Assembly (NCBI RefSeq): GCF_043678055.1 | Contig: NZ_JBHEQA010000002.1 | Location: 558,001 to 622,000 of the forward strand | DNA: 64,000 nt | Direction: 5' to 3' | Source of the DNA: Spongiimicrobium salis | GTDB taxonomy: Bacteria > Bacteroidota > Bacteroidia > Flavobacteriales > Flavobacteriaceae | In this document: positions 18,761 through 28,515 of the stretch, piece by piece | Layout: each line of letters begins with the position of its first letter | Numbering within the stretch: the first letter of the stretch is position 1 | Translations under genes and position numbers: made by a program | The notes under the pieces: generated by a model | Told to the model about the DNA's origin: nothing | Databases searched by the model: none | What the model saw: the letters and a program-made list of their open reading frames with translations, nothing else

Positions 18761-21700
18761 TTATTCTTTTGGGGTGAGTTGAATGACATTATCTTCTATA
18801 TGGCGATCGATCAGTTTATGCTTTGGATCAATACCTGCCCTCCCGGGTTTTTGAGATACGATGATATCTATAGTGGTTTCCTGGGCCATAATATGATGTT
18901 TTTTTAGATAGATCAATTCTTCGGAATCTGCAGCATATACCCCAATATCGATCCAATCCCCGATAGGAATAGTTTCCTCCATCCCTTTTTCGTTGAGCTT
19001 TAACTTAAGGGCTTTAATATCCAAACTGACCCCATAGCGTTGATCGTCCAGTTTTTCATAAGTGGCATCAATAGTCTTGTTTTCATATAAGATAACCGAT
19101 TCAAAGAGGTCCTTGATGATATATTGCAGACTGTCCGGAGTTACTTCCCTAAAATAAGGCAATAGATCTTGGGTGGTGCTGTAATTTTCCGTTTTTGTTT
19201 TCTTAAGACCAGTGTAGCTATCCCAATCTTTAACGAAGCGTTGTAATGCTACATTTACACTATCTTCAGACACATAATCTTGAAAAGCATTAAGGTTGAC
19301 CATGCCCTTCCCATAGTGAATATATTCTTGTCCGGATTCTACTAAGGCTAGCGGCAACTCTTCTTCAGATTCCTGTGTTCTTCCGGAAAGGTAGCGGTTC
19401 ATATGATTTTCTAGGAGCGCAAGCGTTTTTTCCTCTGGATATTCTTGCCGAAATATCATTAAGGCGGCATACTGGGCTAAAGCTTCCGTAATCATAGCGC
19501 CTCCTTGTACATTGGCAGGATTCACTTGGTGTCCCCACCACTGATGTGACACTTCATGAGCGGTTACATAAAATACCAGATCAACATCTTGTTGTGGATC
19601 TATATCAGTAATAAAGCCAATAGCTTCAGAAAAAGGGACCGTATTGGGAAAGGATTGGGCGAAAGATCGATATCGAGGGAATTCCATAATCCGCATTTGC
19701 TGGTATTGATATGGACTGAAATGAGTATTAAAATAGGCTAAGGATTTTTTCATGCCTTTCATCATCCGATCTAGGTTGTATTCATGACCTTTATGATAGT
19801 AGATTTCAAGGTCAATGGGGGTATTTTTGTTTTCGTTGGAAAGCATCATTTGATCTGCCCTTTTTTCATAACGGGCGGATACTATGGAGTAAAAATTAGA
19901 CATGGGCTTGTCCATTTTATAATGAAAGTAATGTCGATCTCCTTCCATCCACTGCTTTTTGAGATAACCCGGTGCAATTGCCGTTTGATCTTCCTCCGTA
20001 CTCAAGATAACTTCAAAATGGATTTCTTCTCCATTACCCTTGGATAGCGCTTCTTTTAAAGCCTTCGTATTATCTATGGAGAAACTTCGAGGTTTTGGTC
20101 CCAGTCCATATTCCTTCCGAAGCGCAAGATCTTCCAATTCAATGGCTTCCTTATACCCTATGGTGGGTAAGCTAAAATTGTCGAAAAAACTTCCATTATA
20201 AACTATTGAAGTATTGGTTCTTTCTTTAAAACCTTTGGTCCTGTACCGTTGTTTGAAGGTCATCTTTATGGTATCTCCAGTTTGCAATGGTCGCGAAAGA
20301 GTATACCCATTAAAATGATAGCTATTGTGGGTGGAATCCACTATTGCTCCCCCTTCAAAATGAATAACATCGATATGGCTATCCGGGTTTGGGTGTTTCT
20401 GGATATAGACTTTTGAAATGGCTTCCTTATGCGGATTGGTAAGCATAAAATAACCTTCCGCATCATAATTTCGTTGTGAAGGATACAAGTCTATGTTCAG
20501 GTTGACATCAATGATTTTAGGTTGCGGGATATGTTCCAGATGTTTCAAGGTCCTTTCATAACCCGCACGATACCTATTATTGGTTTGGACCAGCCTGTAA
20601 TCATTTAAAACATTGGTATTATAGAAAATATAGCTTCCTGTTCCAAGAAATAGTAATAAGGCTACCAAGCCTGTGTTCTTTATTGGTTTTGTTAAACGAA
20701 GAGGACTTAGTTTTAGCCTAATTTTTAAGGCGGCTTCCGGACTACGAACAGAAAGTAGAATGCTTAGAAGAAACAGGAGTATGGCAAAAAAGCCCCAGTA
20801 AGCCTTAATCCAGAGATAAGGCGTTAAAAAATGACCATAAGCGTTCATATCAGAATATGTCCCCAAATCTCCTCCTCCAAAAGTATATAAGCCATGATCG
20901 AATCCGAAAATCCGCAAGCCCAATACACTGATGAAGACGATAAAAATACTGGCGAAATGTGCCATAAACTTATGGTTGACCAATACTTGGAAGAAAAAAG
21001 TGATTACCGTAAAAAGAACCAGGAAAGGAAAAACGCCTACAAAGAAGGTCATCAAGTAGACCCCTAGTTCAAACTGATCATAGCCATGTAGGGATTGAAA
21101 CAAAATACCTCCTCCGATCATTAAGACCAATAAAAGGATATAGGAAAGGACCAAACCTGTAAATTTACTACTCAAACGGAGCGAATCTGATATCGGTAAG
21201 GCATCATAGATAGCGTTTAGGCGGGCATCCCTTTCCTTCCAAATGAGTTCTCCAGAATAGAATAAAATGATCAATAGAAAGAATACCAGCGTATTTTCCA
21301 ATAATTCCTCGATGACGATATAGGTTACTGGATAACTATTCACCCCAAAAGAAGTTCCTAAATTGATGGACCCCATGAATAAAATCCCTATAGCGCAGCC
21401 CACAATGGCCCAAAAAGGGACTTCTTTAACGATAGCCTTAAAATAGAATAGGGAATGACGAAGAAAGATTGTAAGGGGATGGCTTTGGCCACTGAATTTA
21501 GGATAAGAAAGCGAATGGGATACCTCTTTGTCCGAAATCTTTGGGACGTTCTTCTTTTTATGTTTTTTACCAGGATTCACTTGAAATTTAAAGCGAGAAT
21601 AGCCTACAACTAAGATCAGGATTCCCATAACTCCCCAAAGAAGTCTATTGTACCCTAGAATACCTTCTAATGGAATCAAATTTATATTCTGTTCCGCTAT

Positions 21701-22363
21701 GGTCCAATATCGGGACAATACATTGATGGTTTGCCGCCCGAAAGGATCGAATAAAGATCCTAAATATTGGTTTTCGGCCGTTCTGATCAATTGAGACGAC
21801 AATAAATAAATCATTAGTACGGCAAATCCTTGAACATATACTACCATTAATTTGCGACTTAAAGCACCACTGACAAAAAATAGAGCGCCCCCAAAAAATA
21901 AGGTAGGGATTACGAGAAACAAGAAAGGTTGCAGGTAATGCCAGAAATTAAACGGTAAAAAAGAATCGGCATCGGCCCAAGGCATAAACGGGGCCAGCAT
22001 CATCCCTAAGAGCAGGCCACTAAAGACAAGAAGGAGAATGACAAAAGACCCCAAAAATCTACCAAAGAGATACTCCTTTTTTGTTATGGGGTTAACGAAC
22101 ATAAGGGATTCCATATGATGATCAAAATCCCGTAATGCCGCAACGCCCATGATCATGGATACGACCATCATGAAGAGTGCGGAGGAAATGGCCATGGCCT
22201 TGGCAATGACTGTTGGCGCATTTGCTTTTAATCCATTGAGCTTACCTTCAAAGGCAATATCCACAGCTACAATGGCATAGAGAAAGAGGATAGCAAAATA
22301 GCCATAGGTATCTGGGCGTTTTAAGCGATATTTGATTTCAAACTTGAATATTTCGAATAACAT
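18761..22363 (-). CDS. ABC transporter permease fused to an M1-family aminopeptidase
   Basis: This 1200-residue protein contains two sets of six or so membrane segments typical of ABC-2 permeases (about 15-260 and 300-570), then a periplasmic M1 (gluzincin) peptidase domain (about 600-1200). The zinc motif HEVSHQWWGH is intact; 19 residues separate its second His from the third ligand candidate in TEALAQY, one more than in classical M1 enzymes. The ATPase partner is 50 bases upstream in the same operon. The family is annotated as ABC permease/M1 aminopeptidase; the transported substrate is unknown. Confidence 0.9.
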   Translation of the reverse strand: MLFEIFKFEIKYRLKRPDTYGYFAILFLYAIVAVDIAFEGKLNGLKANAPTVIAKAMAISSALFMMVVSMIMGVAALRDFDHHMESLMFVNPITKKEYLFGRFLGSFVILLLVFSGLLLGMMLAPFMPWADADSFLPFNFWHYLQPFLFLVIPTLFFGGALFFVSGALSRKLMVVYVQGFAVLMIYLLSSQLIRTAENQYLGSLFDPFGRQTINVLSRYWTIAEQNINLIPLEGILGYNRLLWGVMGILILVVGYSRFKFQVNPGKKHKKKNVPKISDKEVSHSLSYPKFSGQSHPLTIFLRHSLFYFKAIVKEVPFWAIVGCAIGILFMGSINLGTSFGVNSYPVTYIVIEELLENTLVFFLLIILFYSGELIWKERDARLNAIYDALPISDSLRLSSKFTGLVLSYILLLVLMIGGGILFQSLHGYDQFELGVYLMTFFVGVFPFLVLFTVITFFFQVLVNHKFMAHFASIFIVFISVLGLRIFGFDHGLYTFGGGDLGTYSDMNAYGHFLTPYLWIKAYWGFFAILLFLLSILLSVRSPEAALKIRLKLSPLRLTKPIKNTGLVALLLFLGTGSYIFYNTNVLNDYRLVQTNNRYRAGYERTLKHLEHIPQPKIIDVNLNIDLYPSQRNYDAEGYFMLTNPHKEAISKVYIQKHPNPDSHIDVIHFEGGAIVDSTHNSYHFNGYTLSRPLQTGDTIKMTFKQRYRTKGFKERTNTSIVYNGSFFDNFSLPTIGYKEAIELEDLALRKEYGLGPKPRSFSIDNTKALKEALSKGNGEEIHFEVILSTEEDQTAIAPGYLKKQWMEGDRHYFHYKMDKPMSNFYSIVSARYEKRADQMMLSNENKNTPIDLEIYYHKGHEYNLDRMMKGMKKSLAYFNTHFSPYQYQQMRIMEFPRYRSFAQSFPNTVPFSEAIGFITDIDPQQDVDLVFYVTAHEVSHQWWGHQVNPANVQGGAMITEALAQYAALMIFRQEYPEEKTLALLENHMNRYLSGRTQESEEELPLALVESGQEYIHYGKGMVNLNAFQDYVSEDSVNVALQRFVKDWDSYTGLKKTKTENYSTTQDLLPYFREVTPDSLQYIIKDLFESVILYENKTIDATYEKLDDQRYGVSLDIKALKLKLNEKGMEETIPIGDWIDIGVYAADSEELIYLKKHHIMAQETTIDIIVSQKPGRAGIDPKHKLIDRHIEDNVIQLTPKE

Positions 22364-22413
22364 AATGAATAAGAATTGATGTAGGTAGAATAGAAGTTGT
22401 TATATGATGAGCG

Positions 22414-23289
22414 TTATTGAAGCCCTCCAAAAATGTGTGAGAAATAAACGGATTCCAGGTCAGTGGGAATGGATTTGAATCCGTTAGCTGGGTCCTGTTC
22501 ACTCAGAATATGGATCATGGGTTTTCCCAGCAGAAACTTTTCTGCAATGACTGTGTAGCGCTCTTTGTACTCGGGTATCTCCTCCTTTGCAATAGTTTTA
22601 CGATAGACTTTTCCAGCCAATTGTTCGATCCCCCTATTGGGACTTCCCTGGAACAATACATTCCCTTGGTTGATAATGGCCATTTTGGTACATAATTCTT
22701 TTACATCATCTACGATATGAGTGGATAAAATAACGACTGCATCCTCCCCTAATTCGCTCAACAGATTATAAAACCTATTCCGTTCCGCAGGATCAAGTCC
22801 TGCAGTAGGTTCGTCCACAATAATGAGTTTAGGATTGGCCAATAAGGCCTGTGCAATACCAAAACGTTGTTTCATTCCCCCGGAATACCCGCCGAGTTTC
22901 TTTTTCCGATGATTGTAAAGATTGGTCTTGTGCAATAAGGCTTTTACAATGGCTTTCCGTTCCTTTTTATCGGTAATTCCCTTTAAAACGGCCAAATGAT
23001 CCAAGAGCATTTCCGCAGATGTTTTTGGATAGAGTCCAAATTCTTGGGGCAAATATCCCAACAGTTTCCGTATGTTGTCCTTTTCTTGAAGTACATTGAT
23101 GTCACCAAAAGTAATTGTGCCTTGATCGGCTTCCTGTAAGGTGGCAATGGTACGCATTAAGGTTGATTTTCCCGCACCATTGGGCCCCAGTAAGCCGAAC
23201 ATCCCCTTGGGAATTTCCAAGGAAATAGCATCTAGGGCATGAACGCCATTGGCATAGGTCTTTGATAGGTTGTTGATGTTGAGTAGCAT
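22414..23289 (-). CDS. ABC transporter ATP-binding protein
   Basis: This is a soluble ABC-2 type ATPase of about 291 residues. Walker A (GPNGAGKST), Q-loop (LPQEFGLYP), signature (YSGGMKQRFGIAQ), Walker B (LIIVDEPTAGLDP) and H-loop (STHIVDD) are intact. The frame is open nine codons upstream to 23316; I prefer the inner ATG (MLLNINNLSKTY) because alignable sequence begins there. It lies between the ankyrin/phosphatase gene and the permease/M1 gene and should energise that permease. The C-terminal 70 residues are an extra domain seen in this subfamily. Confidence 0.9.
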   Translation of the reverse strand: MLLNINNLSKTYANGVHALDAISLEIPKGMFGLLGPNGAGKSTLMRTIATLQEADQGTITFGDINVLQEKDNIRKLLGYLPQEFGLYPKTSAEMLLDHLAVLKGITDKKERKAIVKALLHKTNLYNHRKKKLGGYSGGMKQRFGIAQALLANPKLIIVDEPTAGLDPAERNRFYNLLSELGEDAVVILSTHIVDDVKELCTKMAIINQGNVLFQGSPNRGIEQLAGKVYRKTIAKEEIPEYKERYTVIAEKFLLGKPMIHILSEQDPANGFKSIPTDLESVYFSHIFGGLQ

Positions 23290-23302
23290 AGTATATATTT
23301 TA

Positions 23303-25210
23303 TTAGTTGTGTTCAATGGCTAAAGGCAATAGGCTTCCCTCAAGGGTTCCCCGGGTAAATTTCCCGGTATCCCAAAAGAGCAGTTCACCAGCTTTGCCAC
23401 TTTTTAAATTGGCGTCTATGACAATTACCTTTCCTTGATAGTGGGTTTCGATATTGCGATGGGTGGTATGCCCAACAATAATGGTAGATGATCGGAAATG
23501 TGCCAACAATTGATCGATCTCTTCCATACGGGCACGATCTCCTTGGAAATACCCCCTATAATAGATGGGGCCATTTCCCTGATGGAGGTAGTTTCCCAAG
23601 TCATTGCGATCTTTCTCCATTTCTGAGGCCACCAATTGCTTTTGAAATTCATTGTTGAGCATTGCTAAACTGACTCCTTTGGAGACCAGATCGGGATGAA
23701 ATCCACCATGGGTAAAAAGCAGATCATTTACTTTGATCGCCACAGGTTTTGTGCGCAACCAACTTCCCAAAATACTTTCTTTGGAGAAAAGCGTATTTAG
23801 GGGTTGTCCCAATATCTGGGAGACTTCTTTATATTTTGGATGTATGGAACGGAGGTTCCCATTCAGTACCATGACATCATGGTTTCCTAACAAAATATGG
23901 ACTTTGCCCCCCTTCTCCTCTGCTTGAGCTTCCAGATCATATAAAAACCATAGCACTTCCATAACTTGGGGTCCTCTATCAAAAATATCTCCGGCAACAA
24001 CAAAATGACCATTACCAAAATTCCATTTGTCATTAGGATCCAGAATACCATGGTTCTGTAATAGCGCTATAAAAGTATCGTACTGCCCATGGATATCACT
24101 TACGGCAGCTATCCTGAAGCTACCTTGATATTCTAAAGTTTTTGATACAGCGGATGCCGTATTTCTGGGACGGGCTTGCATTCCCTTGTACACTATAGGG
24201 TCTTGAATGTTCAATCCAAATGTTTTTTGGTGTGCTTTGCCCTTATGGACCCACATCGCGGTATAATGGGTCTTGTTTCTCGTGATATAGGGACCATCAC
24301 TGACTTCTTCATAAGGAATCTGCAATAAAGCTGAAATTTCCCTATGATTCTCTTTCTTCGCCAAGGCCATTGCCGTATGCCCCTTGGAAATTTCCAATTT
24401 TGGATCTGCCCCAGCATCCAATAACAACTTAACTGCTTTTGGGTCCCTTCCCCTTATCGCAAAACTCAAAGCGGTTTCTTTATCCGGACTTATACGATTT
24501 ACGTCAATATCATAGTTGATCAACGCCTGTATGCTATGGTGTTTTTGATAACCTACGGCAAACATCAGGGGACTAATTCCCTCCACATCCAAATTGGGGT
24601 CAGCCCCCTGCTCTAATAAGTACTTGACCATCTTAGCATTCCTATCATGCTTAATGGCATAGTGTAATAGACGAAATCCTTTATGGTATAGCGCATTGAT
24701 ATCGTTTCCTTTTTGAAGGAAAGCCGCCACCTTTTCCGTATTGCCCAACTCAATGTATTGATGAATATCATGTTCAAGGGCCTTGTTTGCCGTTCTTTTT
24801 AAGAGTTGTTCCTCGGTCAGCTCCCGATACATGTTCAAAACAAAGGATTTTCCCTGCGGCGTGCTCCAAGTACCTTTAATTTCATTATCGGTTATGGTAC
24901 CTGTATAATGTCCTTCAGACTGAATGGAAAATGCTAACGAGCTTTCTGTATACTGCAATTCTTGCATTTCTAAGGTAGCCACACCCTTGGAAGCAGGTCC
25001 CATAAATCCTTTTAATGGTTGAGCATCCGAAGCTTCGAAATGCCAAAGAATACCAACGACCTTGTCTTCACTTAAGATAATATTACCTTCCCAATCCCCG
25101 GATAGATAATTGGGGTTTACCGGGCTTTCTTGCGCCTTAACGATTATTGGAAAGCTGCAGAGAAAACATAAGAACATAATAAATGCCAAGACGTATGATT
25201 TGCGATACAT
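23303..25210 (-). CDS. Ankyrin-repeat protein with PPP-family metallophosphatase domain
   Basis: I choose the ATG at 25210 because it begins a Sec signal peptide (MYRKSYVLAFIMFLCFLCSF, cleavage near VKAQ); the frame is open to 25261. After a beta-rich domain of about 110 residues come four or so ankyrin repeats (about 150-300; GFRLLHYAIKHDRNAKMVKYL) and then a calcineurin-like phosphatase with all PPP motifs: AVSDIHGQYD, AGDIFDRGPQ, LLGNHDVM, FTHGGFHPD and VGHTTH. The product is therefore a periplasmic or secreted phosphoesterase with a protein-binding module. It heads an operon with the ABC ATPase and permease/M1 genes. Confidence 0.87.
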   Translation of the reverse strand: MYRKSYVLAFIMFLCFLCSFPIIVKAQESPVNPNYLSGDWEGNIILSEDKVVGILWHFEASDAQPLKGFMGPASKGVATLEMQELQYTESSLAFSIQSEGHYTGTITDNEIKGTWSTPQGKSFVLNMYRELTEEQLLKRTANKALEHDIHQYIELGNTEKVAAFLQKGNDINALYHKGFRLLHYAIKHDRNAKMVKYLLEQGADPNLDVEGISPLMFAVGYQKHHSIQALINYDIDVNRISPDKETALSFAIRGRDPKAVKLLLDAGADPKLEISKGHTAMALAKKENHREISALLQIPYEEVSDGPYITRNKTHYTAMWVHKGKAHQKTFGLNIQDPIVYKGMQARPRNTASAVSKTLEYQGSFRIAAVSDIHGQYDTFIALLQNHGILDPNDKWNFGNGHFVVAGDIFDRGPQVMEVLWFLYDLEAQAEEKGGKVHILLGNHDVMVLNGNLRSIHPKYKEVSQILGQPLNTLFSKESILGSWLRTKPVAIKVNDLLFTHGGFHPDLVSKGVSLAMLNNEFQKQLVASEMEKDRNDLGNYLHQGNGPIYYRGYFQGDRARMEEIDQLLAHFRSSTIIVGHTTHRNIETHYQGKVIVIDANLKSGKAGELLFWDTGKFTRGTLEGSLLPLAIEHN

Positions 25211-25281
25211 TTTTGATTTAGGGCCTTTTTGCCAATCCTTGTGACTATAATAAATATTCATGATGTGATTATTTTATGCCC

Positions 25282-25289
25282 CAAACCTA
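25282..25289 (-). promoter_or_regulatory. Putative -7 element TAGGTTTG of the ankyrin/ABC operon
   Basis: The minus strand reads TAGGTTTG, a full match to TAnnTTTG, 20 bases ahead of the first in-frame ATG and 71 bases ahead of the preferred one. No TTTG is seen at the ideal -33 distance. Confidence 0.35.
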
Positions 25290-25318
25290 TGGGATGAGGC
25301 ATCGCTTTAAAAAGAATT

Positions 25319-26659
25319 GTGATGAACATCAGGGCGTTAGGGAAAGAAAAGCGATTACCGCATAACAACAGTGTTCATCCCAATTTCAGCACAATTTATC
25401 CCGCTGTAGTAGCTTCACATCAACTTTTTTGGTCGGCACATTTTATATTGCTAATATTGATCATGATGTCATTTATAAGCAGAAATAAAAGAGTATTCAC
25501 AACTGTGGTTCTCGCCGCTTTCTTTTTCCTAAGTGGAATTCTTACCATATCGGCAGATATGGTCTATGCCGGAGGTGCTTTTTTTATATCGGCCATCATC
25601 GCACTTATTTACCTCCCGGTTTTCTGGTTTTTGGAGCGCAGGGTAGAACACTATTCCAGGGACCGATGGATACGCAAGGAAGTGTGGCTTTTGGCCTTGT
25701 TGATGCTCCTTTTAAATAGTATTGGTTTTGTGGAATCTTTACTTTATGATCACATTATTACCCTATTGTTTGCCTTTAATGCCGTTGTGATATTCTTGAT
25801 TCATTACGATTTTGAAAAAAAGAATAAGATGATGCCTTTTTTAGATGATTGGGGCAAATCCAATACCATCTTTAAACGGTACGGCATGTTTGTGCTCTTT
25901 ACCCTTCTGTGCTTGTTCTCCTATGTGTTTTATCTAGAAACGGGTGAAAACGAGTTGGTACGGGTACGGACGGATAAGTATTATATTGATTTTCTGCTTT
26001 CCTTTTTCTTTTTGTCGCTCCTCTTCTTTATGATCAACTGGGTGTTTCGATTAATGAAGCATATTTATAACCTGAGAAGTGAGCAAAAGAAAATGGAATT
26101 GGCCCATTTACAGCATCAGGTCAATCCACATTTCTTCTTTAATATGCTGAACAACCTATACGGTTTTGTTGAGGAAGATGCTGCCAAAGCCCAAGAATTG
26201 ATACTGAAACTTTCGGATATGATGCGTTATAGTATCTATACAGGACAACAGGACAGTATTTCTATCGCAGAAGAGGTAGACTATTTAAAAAATTACATTG
26301 CCTTGCACAGAATGCGCTATCACAAGGACATCTCCATCGTATTTGAAACCGATATTGAAAGGGAAACCCATAGAGTGAAGCCTTTATTGTTTATCCTTTT
26401 ATTGGAAAATGCCTTTAAACATGGTGTGGAAAATTTAAGGGAAGGCGCTTTTGTACATATGTCTTTGAAATGCACGGAAACAGCGATTCATTTTGTGGTG
26501 AAAAACAATTACAACAAAACCCAAGTTCCCAAAATTCCGGGTATAGGACTAAAAAATTTAAAACGAAGATTGGCCTTGATCTATCCAAAACAACATCAAC
26601 TTACTTTTGAAGTCACAGATGAAGAATACAAGGCTACCCTAATATTAAAAACATTATGA
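25319..26659 (+). CDS. LytS/YehU-type sensor histidine kinase (pair 3)
   Basis: This kinase of up to 446 residues has about six to seven hydrophobic segments (about 38-240), the phosphoacceptor His in HQVNPHFFFNMLNNLYG and a HATPase domain with LLLENAFKHGVEN and GIGLKNLKRRL. The start is uncertain: the first 35 residues are hydrophilic and a Met pair near residue 49 (25463) could be the true start. It is divergent from the ankyrin/ABC operon and overlaps the LytTR gene by ATGA. That ABC/peptidase operon is the obvious candidate target. Confidence 0.9.
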   Translation: MMNIRALGKEKRLPHNNSVHPNFSTIYPAVVASHQLFWSAHFILLILIMMSFISRNKRVFTTVVLAAFFFLSGILTISADMVYAGGAFFISAIIALIYLPVFWFLERRVEHYSRDRWIRKEVWLLALLMLLLNSIGFVESLLYDHIITLLFAFNAVVIFLIHYDFEKKNKMMPFLDDWGKSNTIFKRYGMFVLFTLLCLFSYVFYLETGENELVRVRTDKYYIDFLLSFFFLSLLFFMINWVFRLMKHIYNLRSEQKKMELAHLQHQVNPHFFFNMLNNLYGFVEEDAAKAQELILKLSDMMRYSIYTGQQDSISIAEEVDYLKNYIALHRMRYHKDISIVFETDIERETHRVKPLLFILLLENAFKHGVENLREGAFVHMSLKCTETAIHFVVKNNYNKTQVPKIPGIGLKNLKRRLALIYPKQHQLTFEVTDEEYKATLILKTL

Positions 26660-27360
26660 TTACCTATTTGATTATAGATGATGAGCATATGGCCCATGGC
26701 ATTATCAAACGTTATTGCGACTTACTTCCCAATATGGTTTTGAAGAAAAGCTGTTATGATGCTTTGGAGGCTATTGAATACTTAAACAGTAATACGGTAG
26801 ACCTTATTTTTCTGGATTTGAATATGCCCATGCTCAAAGGATTCGATTTTTTAAAGACTTTGTCAGCTCCTCCAAAAGTTATTGTGACAACAGCTTATAA
26901 GGAATTTGCTTTGGAAGGATATGAACTCAATATTGTGGATTATCTATTGAAACCTTTTGGATTTGAGCGACTTTTAAAAGCGGTAAACAAAGCTATGAGC
27001 AGTGTAGAATCTTCCAAGAATACCGTTGTAGTAGAACAACAAGGCGCACGTCCGCAGACTATTTTTTTACGCTCGAATAAAAAATACACCCAGGTGGTCC
27101 TTCAGGACATCCTGTATATTGAATCAGCGGGCAATTATGCCAAGGTATTTACAGAAAATGAGCAAATAATAGTTCGTGAAAAAATTCCAGACTTGCTAAA
27201 ATTATTCCCCAAAAATGGCTTTTTGCAGGTGCATAAATCCTTTGCTGTGGCCGTGGCACATATCAAAAATATTGAAGGGAATAGAATTACGATTAAGGAA
27301 CATGTAATCCCCATTGGAAATATGTATAAGACCAATGTTACCCGATTGCTGGATTCTTGA
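26656..27360 (+). CDS. LytTR-family response regulator (pair 3)
   Basis: This 234-residue regulator has a receiver domain (D8/D9, phosphoacceptor D54 in IFLDLNMP, K of YLLKPFGFERL) and a LytTR DNA-binding domain (about 135-234) with LQVHKSFAVAVAHI. It starts inside the kinase stop codon (ATGA overlap), so the two are coupled. It converges on the LOG-family gene with two bases between the stops. Confidence 0.93.
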   Translation: MITYLIIDDEHMAHGIIKRYCDLLPNMVLKKSCYDALEAIEYLNSNTVDLIFLDLNMPMLKGFDFLKTLSAPPKVIVTTAYKEFALEGYELNIVDYLLKPFGFERLLKAVNKAMSSVESSKNTVVVEQQGARPQTIFLRSNKKYTQVVLQDILYIESAGNYAKVFTENEQIIVREKIPDLLKLFPKNGFLQVHKSFAVAVAHIKNIEGNRITIKEHVIPIGNMYKTNVTRLLDS

Positions 27361-27362
27361 TC

Positions 27363-27899
27363 TTATCCGTGATATTTATGGAATACTGTTTCAAAAGCAG
27401 AAAAGTCATCTACTACGGTAAATAGATAATGTTCATATTCGGGAATCAAAGTAGCCTTCAATGCTGCAATCACTGGCCTCCATATAGCTCCGATAAAATA
27501 AAGCTTAGGTTGTTCGTCTAGAGGTTCTTTTCGAATAATATCCAACGCTAGAAAGATTTCGGATAAGGTACCTATGCCCCCGCGTTGCACGATGAAGATA
27601 TTAGTCCCTTCCATAAGTATCTTTAGACGTTCAAATAAGGTGTTGGTGACCATAGTCTTTGATAAGAAGGCATTGCCCTGTTCTGGTCCCACCTGTTTAC
27701 AGGTTACTCCAATACTGGTTCCCTTGGCCATGGCAACACCTTTGGAAACAGCCTCCATCATTCCTCCATAGCCTCCATTCTTTACCTGATATCCTGCTTT
27801 GGCCAATAGTGTCCCTATCTGAACGGTCTCTAGGTATTCTTTGGTTTCTTGATCATTTCCGGATCCACCGAACAATGCGGCATAACGAGCTGTTTTCAT
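27363..27899 (-). CDS. LOG-family (lysine decarboxylase-like) nucleotide-binding protein
   Basis: I take the ATG at 27899 (MKTARYAALFGG) because it overlaps the upstream stop as ATGA; the frame is open seven codons further. The 178-residue Rossmann-like protein carries GGYGGMMEAVSKG and RGGIGTLSEIF, the latter matching the PGGxGTxxE nucleotide-binding motif of LOG/YgdH/DprA-like proteins with the first Pro replaced by Arg. Family members hydrolyse nucleoside 5'-monophosphates to base and ribose 5-phosphate. Coupling to a deoxyribosyltransferase-like gene and the nearby NAMPT/PRPP genes suggest nucleotide-ribose salvage. Confidence 0.85.
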   Translation of the reverse strand: MKTARYAALFGGSGNDQETKEYLETVQIGTLLAKAGYQVKNGGYGGMMEAVSKGVAMAKGTSIGVTCKQVGPEQGNAFLSKTMVTNTLFERLKILMEGTNIFIVQRGGIGTLSEIFLALDIIRKEPLDEQPKLYFIGAIWRPVIAALKATLIPEYEHYLFTVVDDFSAFETVFHKYHG

Positions 27900-28354
27900 A
27901 GGGGTTCTTGTTTTATACAATGAATTAAATCCTGCAAGGATTGCACCTGCCTTATATGATAACGTTCACAAACAATATCTACATTCCCTTTTCTCCAAAA
28001 GCCCTCCGGACAGCAGACCAGCATTTTTCCACTCTGGGCAAATAGACCGAGCTCCAAAAGACTTATGGGAGATTTGGTAGAAGGATCAAAATACATGACA
28101 ATACGCTGTACTTCCTCCAACGCTTTCAATTCCCAGGATACTTGTTCTTTGAATTTTGGGTTGTTAATGTCTTGTTTCCAATTACTGTCCCAGGATGCTC
28201 TTCTTGGATTCAATACCATTACATCCATATCGACCAGGGCTTCAATTACCAGGTTTTGCCATGGTTCGGCCGTATCACTTTCAATACTTCCAGCTAAAAA
28301 AACACTGTATTGATTATGTATTTCAAACTTTTCTGGAGGAGTAATGACGGTCAT
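27896..28354 (-). CDS. Nucleoside 2-deoxyribosyltransferase-like protein
   Basis: This 152-residue protein matches the Nuc_deoxyri_tr2 pattern: VFLAGSIE near the N-terminus, LNPRRASWD (residues about 48-56), a conserved FKEQVSWELKALEE helix and SPISLLELGLFA with the Glu expected to act as nucleophile. Family members cleave or transfer the N-glycosidic bond of (deoxy)nucleosides; several are uncharacterised. It overlaps the LOG gene by ATGA and follows the PRPP-synthetase-like gene by 161 bases on the same strand. Confidence 0.83.
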   Translation of the reverse strand: MTVITPPEKFEIHNQYSVFLAGSIESDTAEPWQNLVIEALVDMDVMVLNPRRASWDSNWKQDINNPKFKEQVSWELKALEEVQRIVMYFDPSTKSPISLLELGLFAQSGKMLVCCPEGFWRKGNVDIVCERYHIRQVQSLQDLIHCIKQEPL

Positions 28355-28515
28355 ACTTTCTTTAATTTTGTGCTATTTCTTTTGAACAGCATATGTGAAT
28401 CAACGATTTCTTAGGCATGATATCGCTTAAAATCCAATAGGAAATATACATTAAATCGTGCTATAATGATACTAGTAACGATAGCTACACTTCCTTTTTT
28501 TAAGAGGGTATTATC

